DNA from: CBDCVN01 sp965223045
Lineage (GTDB): Bacteria > Deinococcota > Deinococci > Deinococcales > Trueperaceae
Reading direction: 5' to 3'
Length of the DNA stretch: 64,000 bases
Assembly: GCA_965223045.1 (NCBI GenBank)
Contig: CBDCVN010000013.1
Coordinates: 2,294,001-2,358,000, forward strand
Positions 53,663 through 62,375 of the stretch are shown here, in pieces. The notes under the pieces were generated by a model, which saw nothing but the letters and a program-made list of their open reading frames with translations, was not told where the DNA came from and did no database searches. The stretch's first letter is position 1; each line of letters begins with the position of its first letter. A program made the translations under genes and the position numbers.

Positions 53663-54797
53663 CGTAGCAAATCTACCTTAGAATCTTTTGAAAAAGCTTA
53701 TCAGATAGGCCTATTTACTCTTAAACATAAAACTTTGCGTGAAATGCATAAGAAGGATCTATTGCCTTGTAGCATTAAACATGCTTGCAGGCTGCTTTCT
53801 CAAGATAACCATGCTGATAAGACAGGATTAGAAAAACGCCTTAAAACTGTTCCTAAAAGCACTTACCTTGCTATTGATATTTTTTCTAGTCAAGATACCA
53901 CCACCTCAGGTGGTGGCTTGTTTACGTTACCCCTATAAAGGGTGAAAAAAATGCATCTTGGAATGGCTGGGCTTATCCCCCGCCCTAGGCAGGGGCTTTA
54001 GAAAACATAGTAAACACGAAGGCTGGAAAATTCAAGGCTTAGATAGATACTACAGCACGAGTGATAATGGTATGGTGTGGGGTTTAGGTTTTGCTGATGC
54101 AACCTTGATTTGGACAAATCAGGAAAAAGAGCCTTATCCTTTAGGGATAGCAGGATACTTATACGATGAAATGGCTACTGAGGAGTACCCTTCACTAACA
54201 CCAAGTGAATTGATGTTGAGCCTGACAAGAAAAGTGAATAAAGCTTTAAAAATAAAGGCTGTGACGTTTGATAGAGGTATAACTGCTAGACCTGCCTTAA
54301 AGCAACTCAAAGAAGAAGAAATACCTTTTGTAGGTCGAATACGTACTAACAATAATGTTGTTTACCAAGGGAGTGAGATTAGCATAAAGAAGCTTGCACA
54401 AAAATTTCCACCAAGAAAGGCTAGGTGGTATAAAAGTTTAGAATGCTATGCAAAACGAGTAAAAGTAGAATTTTCTGATGTGGGAGAAGCTGATCTAATA
54501 ATTATTTGGTGGAGGAAGGAACAGGGAAATACCTTATCAGTATTAGTGAGTTCAGTCGAATCAGGTGTACAGGAGGTAATAAGGATCCATAAATCAAGGT
54601 GGCAGGATGAAATTGGTCACAGATTGTTAAAACAAAGTTTTGGATTTGAGGCATGCCAATGCCAGACATATGCAGCACAATTGAAGCATGCAGACTTGTG
54701 TTTAGACGCTTTTCACTTGGTCAGAGCGCAAAAAGAGAAAAGACCAGAACTATCTTGGAGAGAGGCGCAAGAAATATGTTGTCAGGGGCTATCTTAG
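53663..54797 (+). pseudogene. Decayed DDE transposase with an internal hairpin element
   Basis: Two pieces of one transposase. The first (to about 53883) reads ESFEKAYQIGLFTLKHK, then SIKHACRLLSQ and STYLAIDI; the second (from about 54002) reads KHSKHEGWKIQGLDRYYST, MVWGLGFADATL, AVTFDRGI and IHKSRWQDEIGHRLLKQSFGFEACQ. The catalytic region is recognisable as IS4/IS701-like. A roughly 110-bp insertion breaks it and the N-terminus has no start codon that fits. No CTCGAG. Confidence 0.75.
53890..54003. mobile_element. Small IS200/IS605-like hairpin element
   Basis: Between the two transposase pieces lie a perfect 19-bp palindrome (CCACCACCTCAGGTGGTGG, 53897-53915) and a second hairpin (CCCC-GCC-CTA-GGC-GGGG, 53976-53994) followed by CTTTAG. 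Two subterminal hairpins without inverted-repeat ends or a target duplication fit a derivative of IS200/IS605. No ORF. The exact ends are uncertain. Confidence 0.5.
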
Positions 54798-54998
54798 TGG
54801 TTATCAGCTATATGATAGAATTATTTCATTATCTAGGTAAGCAGCGTACCTAAAGGGGAATTGCGGCCACTCCATCCTAATTTGGGAGTTGTATGATATT
54901 AGGCTCATTTTTCAACTACTACTAGAACGACCTTAAAAAGCCACGTCTTGTCTTTAGTATGGACTGCAGGGTCAAATCTCCAATGCTCCATTTACCCG

Positions 54999-55238
54999 AT
55001 GGTGACCGATATGATCTCCTTGTTACCCCTTAATAATATCGTTTCAAACGGTGTTAAATTTTTATGTCAAACTCTTGATAAATGGGGTAAACGTGGTAAG
55101 AGCAATTATTCTCAAATATGTGGGCAAATTCCAAAGGAGTTACACTTAAAGTTTAAAAGCAAAGTTGCCCTCACAGGCAGAGATATGGCTACGGTATTAG
55201 AGGAGCTTATAGCAGAATACGTGGAACAATCTGGTTAA
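54999..55238 (+). CDS. Ribbon-helix-helix-like small protein
   Basis: The C-terminal 50 residues (NYSQICGQIPKELHLKFKSKVA, RDMATVLEELIAEYVEQSG) look like a ribbon-helix-helix DNA-binding domain as in plasmid-type regulators. The start is unclear: ATG 54999 is in frame without a ribosome site, and the stretch before DKWGKRGK looks as if a start codon was lost. It may be a remnant of a mobile or partition module near the transposase. Ends convergent with the next gene by a 4-nt overlap. Confidence 0.55.
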   Translation: MVTDMISLLPLNNIVSNGVKFLCQTLDKWGKRGKSNYSQICGQIPKELHLKFKSKVALTGRDMATVLEELIAEYVEQSG

Positions 55239-55996
55239 TGACCTGAGGCTAGGCGGAAACCTGTGACGTCGTCGCGCTCCTCGGGGACATCGTGGTCGCG
55301 ATAAGCCGAGCGGCAAAACTCTGCATTGTTGAACCACAAGCCGCCCCGCAACACACGGTGAGAACCTGTACTAGGACCACAGGGGTCAATTGTTACTTCA
55401 TGATTAATTACATACTCTCCATACCAATCTTCGCACCACTCCCACACATTGCCATGCATTTGAAAAAGCCCCCAATCATTCTGATATAAATTCTTTGCTA
55501 GTACTGTCCCACGAAAGACTTCACCAAACTCCATTAACTCAGAATTAGCTTCTTTTCCATAAGCAAAAGGTGTTTCTGTTCCTGCTCTACAAGCATATTC
55601 CCATTCTGCTTCTGTTGGTAGCCTAAGGTTTAAAGCTTTGGTTAAGCCATTTAGCTTGCTGATGAAATCTTGAATATCGTTCCACGATACTTTTTCAACA
55701 GGTAAATCATCGCTTTTAAAATAGCTTGGATTGTCTCCCATCACTATTTGCCACAAGGCTTGTGTGCAGGTTGTATCCGCTAGCCAGAAACCTTGAGTTA
55801 AACGCACTTTGTGTAGAATCTCGTTACTGTATCGTCCTTCCTCATCTTCAGGCGAACCCATACAAAACTCTCCTGCTTTTATCCACCTAAAACATTGTCT
55901 TACACCTTTTACCTCCAAATCAGCATGAGTACCATAGCTATCACTACCCAAATTACTTGTCCAAACAGGTTTACTAGGCTTTGTTTGTTCAATCAT
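55235..55996 (-). CDS. FGE-sulfatase-domain (SUMF1-like) protein
   Basis: About 253 aa from ATG 55996; CATAAT lies 8 nt upstream without Shine-Dalgarno, so probably leaderless. The fold signature is clear: GEFCMGSPEDEEGRY, PVEKVSWNDIQDF, LRLPTEAEWEYACRAG, MHGNVWEWCEDWYG and VLRGGLWFNNAEFCRSAYR. It keeps one Cys where true formylglycine-generating enzymes need a pair, so sulfatase activation is unlikely; ligand binding or another oxidase role is possible. No sulfatase is adjacent. Confidence 0.85.
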   Translation of the reverse strand: MIEQTKPSKPVWTSNLGSDSYGTHADLEVKGVRQCFRWIKAGEFCMGSPEDEEGRYSNEILHKVRLTQGFWLADTTCTQALWQIVMGDNPSYFKSDDLPVEKVSWNDIQDFISKLNGLTKALNLRLPTEAEWEYACRAGTETPFAYGKEANSELMEFGEVFRGTVLAKNLYQNDWGLFQMHGNVWEWCEDWYGEYVINHEVTIDPCGPSTGSHRVLRGGLWFNNAEFCRSAYRDHDVPEERDDVTGFRLASGH

Positions 55997-56210
55997 CCTA
56001 ATCAATTATGCTAACATCAGTTGTTTTATGTCTTGCATCAATAAATCCGCTTGATAATTTCGTCCCTGCAACAAAAAAGCTCGCAAATGCACCTTTTGGA
56101 GGGATTGTGCAAAAAACCCCTTTTTTGACTTTTGCAGGGAAATGCCCAAATACCCCCTAATTAGAAAACGTATCTTTGCTATCTTATTTGTTGCAACCCT
56201 TTTAACCCTC

Positions 56211-56231
56211 TAGCGCCCTTTATGGGCGCTA
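56211..56231. terminator. Hairpin downstream of the broken RHH gene
   Basis: TAGCGCCC and GGGCGCTA form a perfect 8-bp stem with a 5-nt loop, followed on the plus strand by TTTT. It lies just after the end of the minus-strand RHH remnant. The T-run suits plus-strand transcripts, but no plus-strand gene precedes it, so its role is open. The stretch 56006-56210 shows nothing else. Confidence 0.5.
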
Positions 56232-56233
56232 TT

Positions 56234-56435
56234 TTAAATCACCACATTTTCATCTAAAAACTTCCTAACAGCTATTCTGATAGCCTTATTCCTTACTCTA
56301 GGTTCTTTAGGTAGCTGATCCAATTAAATCATAAGGCATAGTTATTACTATCTCTTTGCCATTCATAGAAGGGCGAGGCTTTTTAGCAGCCTCACGCCTT
56401 TGTCTTAACTGGGCTTCACTCAGTGGTTTTTTCAT
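56234..56435 (-). pseudogene. Ribbon-helix-helix protein gene with a frameshift
   Basis: The first frame reads MKKPLSEAQLRQRREAAKKP, then GKEIVITMPYDLI and stops soon after. A shift at that point continues DQLPKEPRVRNKAIRIAVRKFLDENVVI. Together this gives a strand-helix-helix as in RHH antitoxin or plasmid regulators. It overlaps the end of a short upstream open stretch (KLMPVDPETLERLDE), perhaps the remnant of a partner gene. The simplest history is a one-base change. Confidence 0.55.
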
Positions 56436-56559
56436 CTAATCGCTCGAGCGTTTCAGGGTCTACAGGCATAAGCTTTATGTTGTCAGAAGGGTTATGCCCT
56501 TGCTCTCTTGTTAATTAGTGGCTACAATGGATAAAGTCGAGTATCCTTAGGTATATCTC

Positions 56560-57273
56560 CTATAAGTTTCTTGACTTATCAGCAACATGTAAAGCAGAAA
56601 CAGAAAAGGTCTGGAGTTTATAAGTAGCCTTAGCAAAACCAACTTTATACATAAGTTCAGAAAGTGCTTCTGGGCTAGGGAATTTTAATACAGATTGGGG
56701 TAAATATGTATAAGCATCGCGCTTGCCTGAAATTAAACCACCAATAAGTGGAACTACTCTTAAAAAGTAAAATCTAAAGATTTGACCAAAGACACCTTTG
56801 GGAGGAGGGGGAAATTCCAGCACAACCAATCGGCCTTGAGGCTTCAAAACCCTATAAAATTCTTTTAAACCCTTTTCATAATCAGCAAAATTTCTAAGCC
56901 CATAGGCAATCGTCACCACATCAAAACTTTCATTGGGGTAAGGCAAGTTTAAACCATCAGCTTGTTCTAAGGAAATATCTAAATCAAGTCTAGTTACTTT
57001 CTTGCTAGCTATATCAAGCATTGCCTGAACAAAGTCTACTGCAACTACCTCAGCGCTTGGTTTACAGCGCTTTAAACTAATAGCCAAGTCTGCTGTGCCT
57101 GTTGCCACATCAAGAATGCGACCAACCTTATCCTCTAGTGCTGCTTTTGCTGCCTCACGCCGCCACAGGTGATCAAGGCCAAAGCTAAGCAAGCTATTAA
57201 GTACATCGTAGCGATTTGCTATGGCACTAAACATCTTATGAACTTCTAGGGCTTTATCAATATTCTTATCCAA
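56560..57273 (-). CDS. menG: Demethylmenaquinone (UbiE/MenG-type) methyltransferase
   Basis: Final methylation of menaquinone, using SAM. 237 aa from TTG 57273 (GGAAG close upstream). Conserved: FSAIANRYDVLNSLLSFGLDHLWRREAAKA, motif I LDVATGTADLAISL, FVQAMLDIA, NESFDVVTIAYGLRNFADYEKGLKE and VVLEFPPP. UbiE also acts on ubiquinone; menaquinone is assumed from the likely host group. The IS5-type element copy B begins 62 bp upstream and may affect expression. Confidence 0.94.
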   Translation of the reverse strand: MDKNIDKALEVHKMFSAIANRYDVLNSLLSFGLDHLWRREAAKAALEDKVGRILDVATGTADLAISLKRCKPSAEVVAVDFVQAMLDIASKKVTRLDLDISLEQADGLNLPYPNESFDVVTIAYGLRNFADYEKGLKEFYRVLKPQGRLVVLEFPPPPKGVFGQIFRFYFLRVVPLIGGLISGKRDAYTYLPQSVLKFPSPEALSELMYKVGFAKATYKLQTFSVSALHVADKSRNL

Positions 57274-57334
57274 CTTCCAAAAAAATCCCTCAATAGAAAC
57301 TTAATCCTGCAAATGATACTTCTGGCTGAGTAAT

Positions 57335-58323
57335 AGACTTGTTCTGAAATAAGGAATTAGGCAATAAGGCAGTTCCATAAACCAGCACAAACTCCTACTA
57401 CATCGTCAACAAATCCCTTAATACGATTCCTAAAAGCATACACAAGAATCTTGAAACGCTTCATTCCTCCAATGGCATTCTCAACATATACACGTATCTT
57501 GCTCACTGCTTGGTTGTGAGCCTTCTGCTCTTTACTAAGCTTGGGATTAGGGTTGGCTTTGCTCTTCCTAGGTCTCTTATGAGGTATTGCAACATCTGCT
57601 CCTTCATAATCTTTCTCGATTCCTTGATATCCTAAATCTACTGCCACTTTAATATCCTCAAACCACTCCTCCTCAGGTGGAAATTCTTCCTTTAGCATTG
57701 CATAGTCATGGTTCCGTCCTCCAAAGGTTTGTCCCACAAACAAAATTACCTTCTCCTTGCTGCTTATCACTGTGTTTTTCTGCGTGTGGTTACCCTGTTT
57801 GCCACTGTATAACTCCTGTTGCATTTCATCATCCTTTGGGCGTTGATGTTCTCGCTCTGTAACATCAATCAGTATTTCGTCAAGTCCCTCAAAAGCTGCT
57901 TTGAAATCCTCTATGTTTTCAAACTCTCTAGCTGGCATATATCCCAAACCACTTAGAGTTTTCGCCATTATTGGTGTAAGACGTTGTACCCAAGCATGGG
58001 CATTAGATCGTGATAAATCAAATTTCTCCGCTAGAACATCAAACGTTGGGTAAAGTCTAAGGTAGTAAAGAATAAAGCACAGTTTTATATTGACTGTACT
58101 TAGTTTACTGTTTCTTCCTCCTCCTGGCTTACGATGTACTTTCCCTGCTTCTAGAGCCTTTTCATAACGTTGCTTTTCATGGTCTTCTAAAGCTTTAGCA
58201 AATGCAGGTTCTAGTTCCTCTACTTTCTTTTCGCTCAATCCTGTTATACTTCTTACTTGTCGGTCATCTCTTGGTAGTAACATTCCTTTATTTTGACCGA
58301 TTTATTTATTTCAGAACAACTCT
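57335..58323. mobile_element. IS5-type insertion sequence (copy B)
   Basis: 989 bp with inverted repeats AGACTTGTTCTGAAATAA (left) and AGAGTTGTTCTGAAATAA (right, as complement). Direct repeat AAT at 57332-57334 and 58324-58326. The left IR differs from the right at one base. One transposase on the minus strand. It is the closest relative in the window of the 161-bp MITE: same 3-bp duplication and the same variant ends. Confidence 0.9.
57357..58283 (-). CDS. IS5-type DDE transposase (copy B)
   Basis: A 308-aa transposase homologous to 34375-35310. N-terminal helix-turn-helix (LCFILYYLRLYPTFDVLAEKFDLSRSNAHAWVQRL) and DDE residues in ILIDVTEREHQRP, VDLGYQGI and VYVENAIGGMKRF. Intact, so possibly active. 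The IS target duplication and IR class match copy A. Confidence 0.93.
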   Translation of the reverse strand: MLLPRDDRQVRSITGLSEKKVEELEPAFAKALEDHEKQRYEKALEAGKVHRKPGGGRNSKLSTVNIKLCFILYYLRLYPTFDVLAEKFDLSRSNAHAWVQRLTPIMAKTLSGLGYMPAREFENIEDFKAAFEGLDEILIDVTEREHQRPKDDEMQQELYSGKQGNHTQKNTVISSKEKVILFVGQTFGGRNHDYAMLKEEFPPEEEWFEDIKVAVDLGYQGIEKDYEGADVAIPHKRPRKSKANPNPKLSKEQKAHNQAVSKIRVYVENAIGGMKRFKILVYAFRNRIKGFVDDVVGVCAGLWNCLIA

Positions 58324-58349
58324 AATAAACAATTTCTAATAATCAATGC

Positions 58350-58377
58350 GTAGGGGTTCAAAATTTTGAACCCCTAC
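58350..58377. repeat. 28-bp perfect palindromic repeat, copy 2
   Basis: GTAGGGGTTCAAAA and TTTTGAACCCCTAC, a perfect 14+14 palindrome 26 bp past the right end of IS copy B. A slightly degenerate copy is at 2008-2035. No T-run follows. The rest of the gap to 58491 has no feature. Confidence 0.65.
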
Positions 58378-58491
58378 AATCCATATAGGCATTCAAATTA
58401 ACCTCTTACCTTATCAACTAGAGCAATGTTCATCTTGAGCACAGAGAAGGAAATTAATACATTACGCTGTGAAATACACTCTATAGGAACT

Positions 58492-58776
58492 TCAAAGTAA
58501 AGTATCAATAGCTTTTGCTAGCTCAATATCAAGATTGCTAATACCATTTACATCATGAGTACTTAAGTCAATTACAACTTTCTTATAAACATTAAACCAC
58601 TCAGGATGATGATTTAACTTTTCTGCATAAATAGCTACCTGCGACATAAAACCAAACGCTGCTATAAAATCCTTAAATATAAACTCGCGATGTATTCTTC
58701 CATCTTTTAACTGCCACTTAGTTAGTGAGTTTAAAACTTCTTCTAATTCTTTAGGGGAAAGTTTCTGAGGTTGCAT
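58492..58776 (-). CDS. Pterin-4a-carbinolamine dehydratase
   Basis: A 94-aa PCD/PhhB-fold protein that dehydrates 4a-hydroxytetrahydropterin in pterin recycling. The active-site motif AEKLNHHPEWFNVYKKVVIDLSTHDVNGIS contains the catalytic histidine pair and the final His. TATTCT lies 5 nt before the ATG and no Shine-Dalgarno is present. No aromatic hydroxylase gene is nearby, so it may serve another pterin pathway such as molybdopterin. Confidence 0.92.
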   Translation of the reverse strand: MQPQKLSPKELEEVLNSLTKWQLKDGRIHREFIFKDFIAAFGFMSQVAIYAEKLNHHPEWFNVYKKVVIDLSTHDVNGISNLDIELAKAIDTLL

Positions 58777-58817
58777 TATTCAGAATAAATAGTGTACAGA
58801 TTTGAATTCCTCAAGAA

Positions 58818-58849
58818 AACCTCGAAGGCTTAAAAAACCCTTCGAGGTT
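58818..58849 (-). terminator. Rho-independent terminator of trxA
   Basis: On the minus strand a perfect 11-bp stem (AACCTCGAAGG/CCTTCGAGGTT) with a 10-nt loop is followed by TTCTT. It lies 50 bp after the thioredoxin stop. Confidence 0.85.
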
Positions 58850-58898
58850 CAAGGTAACTCAAGCTCTTACAGCAAGCCTTAATTAAGTTATTAATCAC

Positions 58899-59225
58899 CT
58901 ATGCTGTAGCATAGTTATCAATTCTAGTCCGATAAACCCCTTTTGGTTGTGCTCCTACCATAGTTTCAACAGGCTCACCATCTTTGAAAAGAATAACTGT
59001 AGGTATGCTCATAACACGAAACTGCATAGCAGTTTGTTGGTTGTTGTCTACATTAAGTTTACCAACTTTAACTTTACCTGAATAGTCACCTGATAATTCT
59101 TCAATTATAGGACCAACCATCTTACAAGGCCCACACCAAGGGGCCCAAAAATCTACCAAAACCAATCCCTTTTGGGTTTCGGCTTGAAAGTTTTGGTCAG
59201 TAAATTCAATTAGGTCTTTGGTCAT
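58899..59225 (-). CDS. trxA: Thioredoxin
   Basis: A 108-aa thioredoxin, the cytoplasmic disulfide reductant. Active site WCGPC with Cys31 and Cys34, cis-Pro in SIPTVILFKDGE. ATG 59225 is chosen since GGAGGG is 7 nt upstream; a TTG start further out would include this site. The cysteine pair fits a canonical reductase. A terminator follows. Confidence 0.97.
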   Translation of the reverse strand: MTKDLIEFTDQNFQAETQKGLVLVDFWAPWCGPCKMVGPIIEELSGDYSGKVKVGKLNVDNNQQTAMQFRVMSIPTVILFKDGEPVETMVGAQPKGVYRTRIDNYATA

Positions 59226-59312
59226 GGATAACCCTCCAATCAATATTTATTACTTTAAGTTAAGTATCTAGCTAAAGTATGTTATCTATTCTACACAGAA
59301 AACCATATACCC

Positions 59313-60452
59313 CTACCAGATATAAAGTTTATCCGCCCGATCACCCCGTGTAAATCGAGGAGTTTGCAAATCTAGAGCTTTATACCCCCCCTTGACAACT
59401 GCACGTACTAAAGCAAGAGGGTTCAATTTTGTGCCGTGAATGTTCCTTGCTGCATCAGCCTCATCACGTATAGAGAGGTTAGGGCTCGAGCCCCTAGAGT
59501 CAGTACCCAAGGCCACATCAACTCCATACTTCATGTAAAGTTCCCAAGGAAAGCGTTTGCATCCTAAAGCCTCATTCGATCTTGGGCAGTGAACTACTGT
59601 GCAACCAGCACGTTGTATCTCACGTACATCATCTTCATCTACTTCTACACAATGAACTAGAGTAGGGCGTGCTTCCAAAATTCCCAACTCCCTCAAGTAC
59701 CGCACAGGGCTCAGACCTGAAGGTTGCCAATTTTTCAGAAAGGCCTTCATAAAATCCATAAGCTCACCACAACCAGTTTTATGCATATCTACTTCCATAG
59801 CGCTTTCGGCAACGTGGATTTGCAAGGGTAAACTATTTTGCTTAGCAAAAGAACTAAGCTTTATAAGTAAAGGCTCACTCACTGTATGTGGTGAATGTGG
59901 TGACAGACCCAATTTAATTCCCCCCTGCTCTACGGATTTAAACTGACGTAATTTTTTTACTGTGCTGTCAAAAATTTCTTCTGCATCTTCAGGGTTAGGG
60001 CCAATAACCTCCCAATAAGCAACCCCTCTGAAAGAAGGTTCTTTTAAAAGCCACTTCATGACTTCTTCATCACGTACAATATCGCCAATGGTTCTAACTC
60101 CATTGTTATAAATTTCTTTTAGTCCTGCTTGGGCATTTTCCAAAGCTTTATGTTTATTGGCTTGGTCATATTCAATTACTGCACGAACAAAATCGATATA
60201 GCCCCTCTTTTCAAAAGGCATTTTTGTAAGATCCAAATGAGTGTGGGCATTTACAGGAGTAGGGGAAATAGCAAAACCAACATCTTTTATAGTTGCTTTT
60301 GGGAAATTTTGTCTAGCTTGCTCAAAACTATCTACAGCTATTATTTGATCCATAACATTACCACTACTTTGAACTACTACAGTACCATTTGTCCTAGCTG
60401 TACCTATTCCATTGTAGAGAATCTCTGCTTTTAGGAGTGAATTTGTTAACAA
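59313..60452 (-). CDS. Amidohydrolase-superfamily deaminase
   Basis: A 379-aa metal-dependent deaminase of the cytosine deaminase/SsnA group. Metal site HTHLD (PTPVNAHTHLDLTK), HVAESAMEVD, HCVEVDEDD and the final Asp in LGTDSRGSSPNLSIRDEADAA are in canonical order. The substrate is not clear; aminodeoxyfutalosine deamination in menaquinone synthesis is one possibility given menG nearby, but this is a guess. Start TTG 60452 with AAGG, 1 nt after the rsmB stop. Confidence 0.8.
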   Translation of the reverse strand: MLTNSLLKAEILYNGIGTARTNGTVVVQSSGNVMDQIIAVDSFEQARQNFPKATIKDVGFAISPTPVNAHTHLDLTKMPFEKRGYIDFVRAVIEYDQANKHKALENAQAGLKEIYNNGVRTIGDIVRDEEVMKWLLKEPSFRGVAYWEVIGPNPEDAEEIFDSTVKKLRQFKSVEQGGIKLGLSPHSPHTVSEPLLIKLSSFAKQNSLPLQIHVAESAMEVDMHKTGCGELMDFMKAFLKNWQPSGLSPVRYLRELGILEARPTLVHCVEVDEDDVREIQRAGCTVVHCPRSNEALGCKRFPWELYMKYGVDVALGTDSRGSSPNLSIRDEADAARNIHGTKLNPLALVRAVVKGGYKALDLQTPRFTRGDRADKLYIW

Positions 60453-60453
60453 G

Positions 60454-61668
60454 CTAACCCTTCTTCATTAAAGCGATGAAAAATCCATCTAGCTGCTCTA
60501 ATGGTAAAATATATTGTCCTAAATTAGTTTTGACAGAGGGTACTTGAAGTGTAAAATCTTCTGCTGAAAATTCGCTGTGGTTTTCTAGGAAGTTTTTTAT
60601 GATGTTTTCACCTTCAGCTCGAGTAAGAGCACACACAGCATAAACTAATATACCACCTCTTTGGGTAAGCGCAGCAGCCGTCTCTAGAAGCTGGCATTGT
60701 AAAGAAGCTAGTTGCCCAATACTCTGCTTTGTTACTCGCTTGCGAATCTCTGGATTTCCTCTAAGTGTTCCTGTACCTGAACAAGGAGCATCTAACAGAA
60801 CTTTTGTTGCTGGAGGTAATGAGGGAACTGTGCATAAATCATGCTGATATAAATCGGCTTCTAAGCCTAAACGTTGAAGGTTTTTCTGAGCACGTTCAAT
60901 TTTTTTGGAGTTTAATTCTACACCTGTAACCTTTGCCCCAAGTTTAGACAACTGTGCTGTTTTTATACCATTACCACTACAAAGGTCAAGTACATATTCA
61001 TCTCGTTTAGGGGCTAAAATGTTTACTGGCAAAGTAGCAGCAGGGTTTTGAGGTTGTACCCAACCAGCTTTGTAAGCTTTTAGTGTTTGCAAAGGCATGC
61101 TCACTTGTACAGAAAGCATATTAGATAATATATGCTCAGCTAATTTACAGCCTTGTTCTTCTAAACTGATTTTGGCTTTAGGATGATAGCTTTTTAGATT
61201 TAGGGTTTGGGGCTCAAGCATAGCCTCAGCCACAAACTTTGCCTTCTCTTGCCCAAACATCTTACACCACTTGTCATATAACCAATCAGGTACACTAAGC
61301 CTAGCAATAGAAGTTTTGTCACTATGTTCAAGACGACGCAAAACAGCGTTAACCAAACTTGATAAGCACTTTAAAGATTTATCTTGTAATTTGCAAACTT
61401 CAACCCATTCATTGACTGCTGCATAGCGTGGTGTTTTACGAATAAGAATGTCATAGGCACCTAATCTAAGTACTTGAAATATTTCTGGAGGCAATTTTTT
61501 AGGATGCTTTAAATAATGCTTCAAACAGATATCTAAGTAAAGTTCATAACGTAAAGTTCCATAAATAAGGTCAGTAATAAGAGCGCGGTCTTGTTTGGGT
61601 AAGGAAAATTTATCCAACTCCAATCCTAGCACAACAGAAGAAAAAGCGCCGCTATGAATGCGGCGCAA
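60454..61668 (-). CDS. rsmB: 16S rRNA m5C967 methyltransferase RsmB
   Basis: A NusB-like RNA-binding N-terminal domain (DKDRALITDLIYG-type, here PKQDRALITDLIYGTLR) followed by a SAM-dependent m5C methyltransferase: DLCSGNGIKTAQLSKLG, LLDAPCSGTGTLRGNPEIR and the catalytic Cys in YAVCALTRAEGE. 404 aa if TTG 61668 is used. The same frame upstream encodes NARQLALKI, which matches the usual N-terminal helix; the only start candidate there is ATT 61698, so the true start may be there. Confidence 0.92.
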   Translation of the reverse strand: MRRIHSGAFSSVVLGLELDKFSLPKQDRALITDLIYGTLRYELYLDICLKHYLKHPKKLPPEIFQVLRLGAYDILIRKTPRYAAVNEWVEVCKLQDKSLKCLSSLVNAVLRRLEHSDKTSIARLSVPDWLYDKWCKMFGQEKAKFVAEAMLEPQTLNLKSYHPKAKISLEEQGCKLAEHILSNMLSVQVSMPLQTLKAYKAGWVQPQNPAATLPVNILAPKRDEYVLDLCSGNGIKTAQLSKLGAKVTGVELNSKKIERAQKNLQRLGLEADLYQHDLCTVPSLPPATKVLLDAPCSGTGTLRGNPEIRKRVTKQSIGQLASLQCQLLETAAALTQRGGILVYAVCALTRAEGENIIKNFLENHSEFSAEDFTLQVPSVKTNLGQYILPLEQLDGFFIALMKKG

Positions 61669-61700
61669 AATTTTAAGGGCAAGTTGTCTAGCGTTAATAA

Positions 61701-62375
61701 CTAATCACGATTAGCAAAAATTATAAAGGCATAGTAAGCAAGCCATGCAATGGTAGCAGCTAAAGCAGCTACATAAGTCATAGCAGCAGCATTTAGTACT
61801 TTTCGTGAACCACCTGCATCACTACTAGTTGCATAACCTAAACGCTGCATTTCACCAAGGGCACGACGACTAGCATCAAATTCTATAGGCAAAGTTACTA
61901 ATTGAAAAAGGGCTGCAGCTGCAAAAAGGAGTAATCCAATAACAGCTAAATTAAAGAAGTTTAGAAAAACCCCACCTATAACTAGCCAAGGTCCCAAACC
62001 GCTACCTATATTAGCCACAGGTAAAATTGCTGTACGCCACGCTAAAGGCTGATAATCCTTGGCGTGCTGAATAGCGTGTCCTACTTCATGAGCAGCGACC
62101 GCCATAGCTGCCACGCTAGCCTGTCCATAATTACCTTCGGATAATCTCACTTTGTGTGCTCGAGGGTCGTAGTGGTCAGTAAGTCGCCCCTTTACAGGCT
62201 CTACTTCTACATTGTCAATGCCATTAGCGTCCAAAATAGCCCTAGCAACTTCTGCTCCAGTTAAATTAGCGGTGTTACGAACTTTAGACCACTTGCCATA
62301 AGTGCCTTTAAGCCACATTTGGATGAGCATAGGTAATGCAATAGTTATAATTACAACAACCCAGAAAGGATCCAT
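61701..62375 (-). CDS. YugP-type zinc metallopeptidase
   Basis: A 224-aa membrane protein of the neutral zinc metallopeptidase group (YugP). HExxH motif in AAHEVGHAIQHA near residue 97; VRLSEGNYGQASVAAMAVA, LPIEFDASRRALGEMQRLGY and three C-terminal membrane helices are typical. One helix lies at the N-terminus (FWVVVIITIALPMLIQM). Probably housekeeping membrane proteolysis. ATG 62375 with AGGAGG 8 nt upstream. Followed by rsmB. Confidence 0.92.
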   Translation of the reverse strand: MDPFWVVVIITIALPMLIQMWLKGTYGKWSKVRNTANLTGAEVARAILDANGIDNVEVEPVKGRLTDHYDPRAHKVRLSEGNYGQASVAAMAVAAHEVGHAIQHAKDYQPLAWRTAILPVANIGSGLGPWLVIGGVFLNFFNLAVIGLLLFAAAALFQLVTLPIEFDASRRALGEMQRLGYATSSDAGGSRKVLNAAAMTYVAALAATIAWLAYYAFIIFANRD

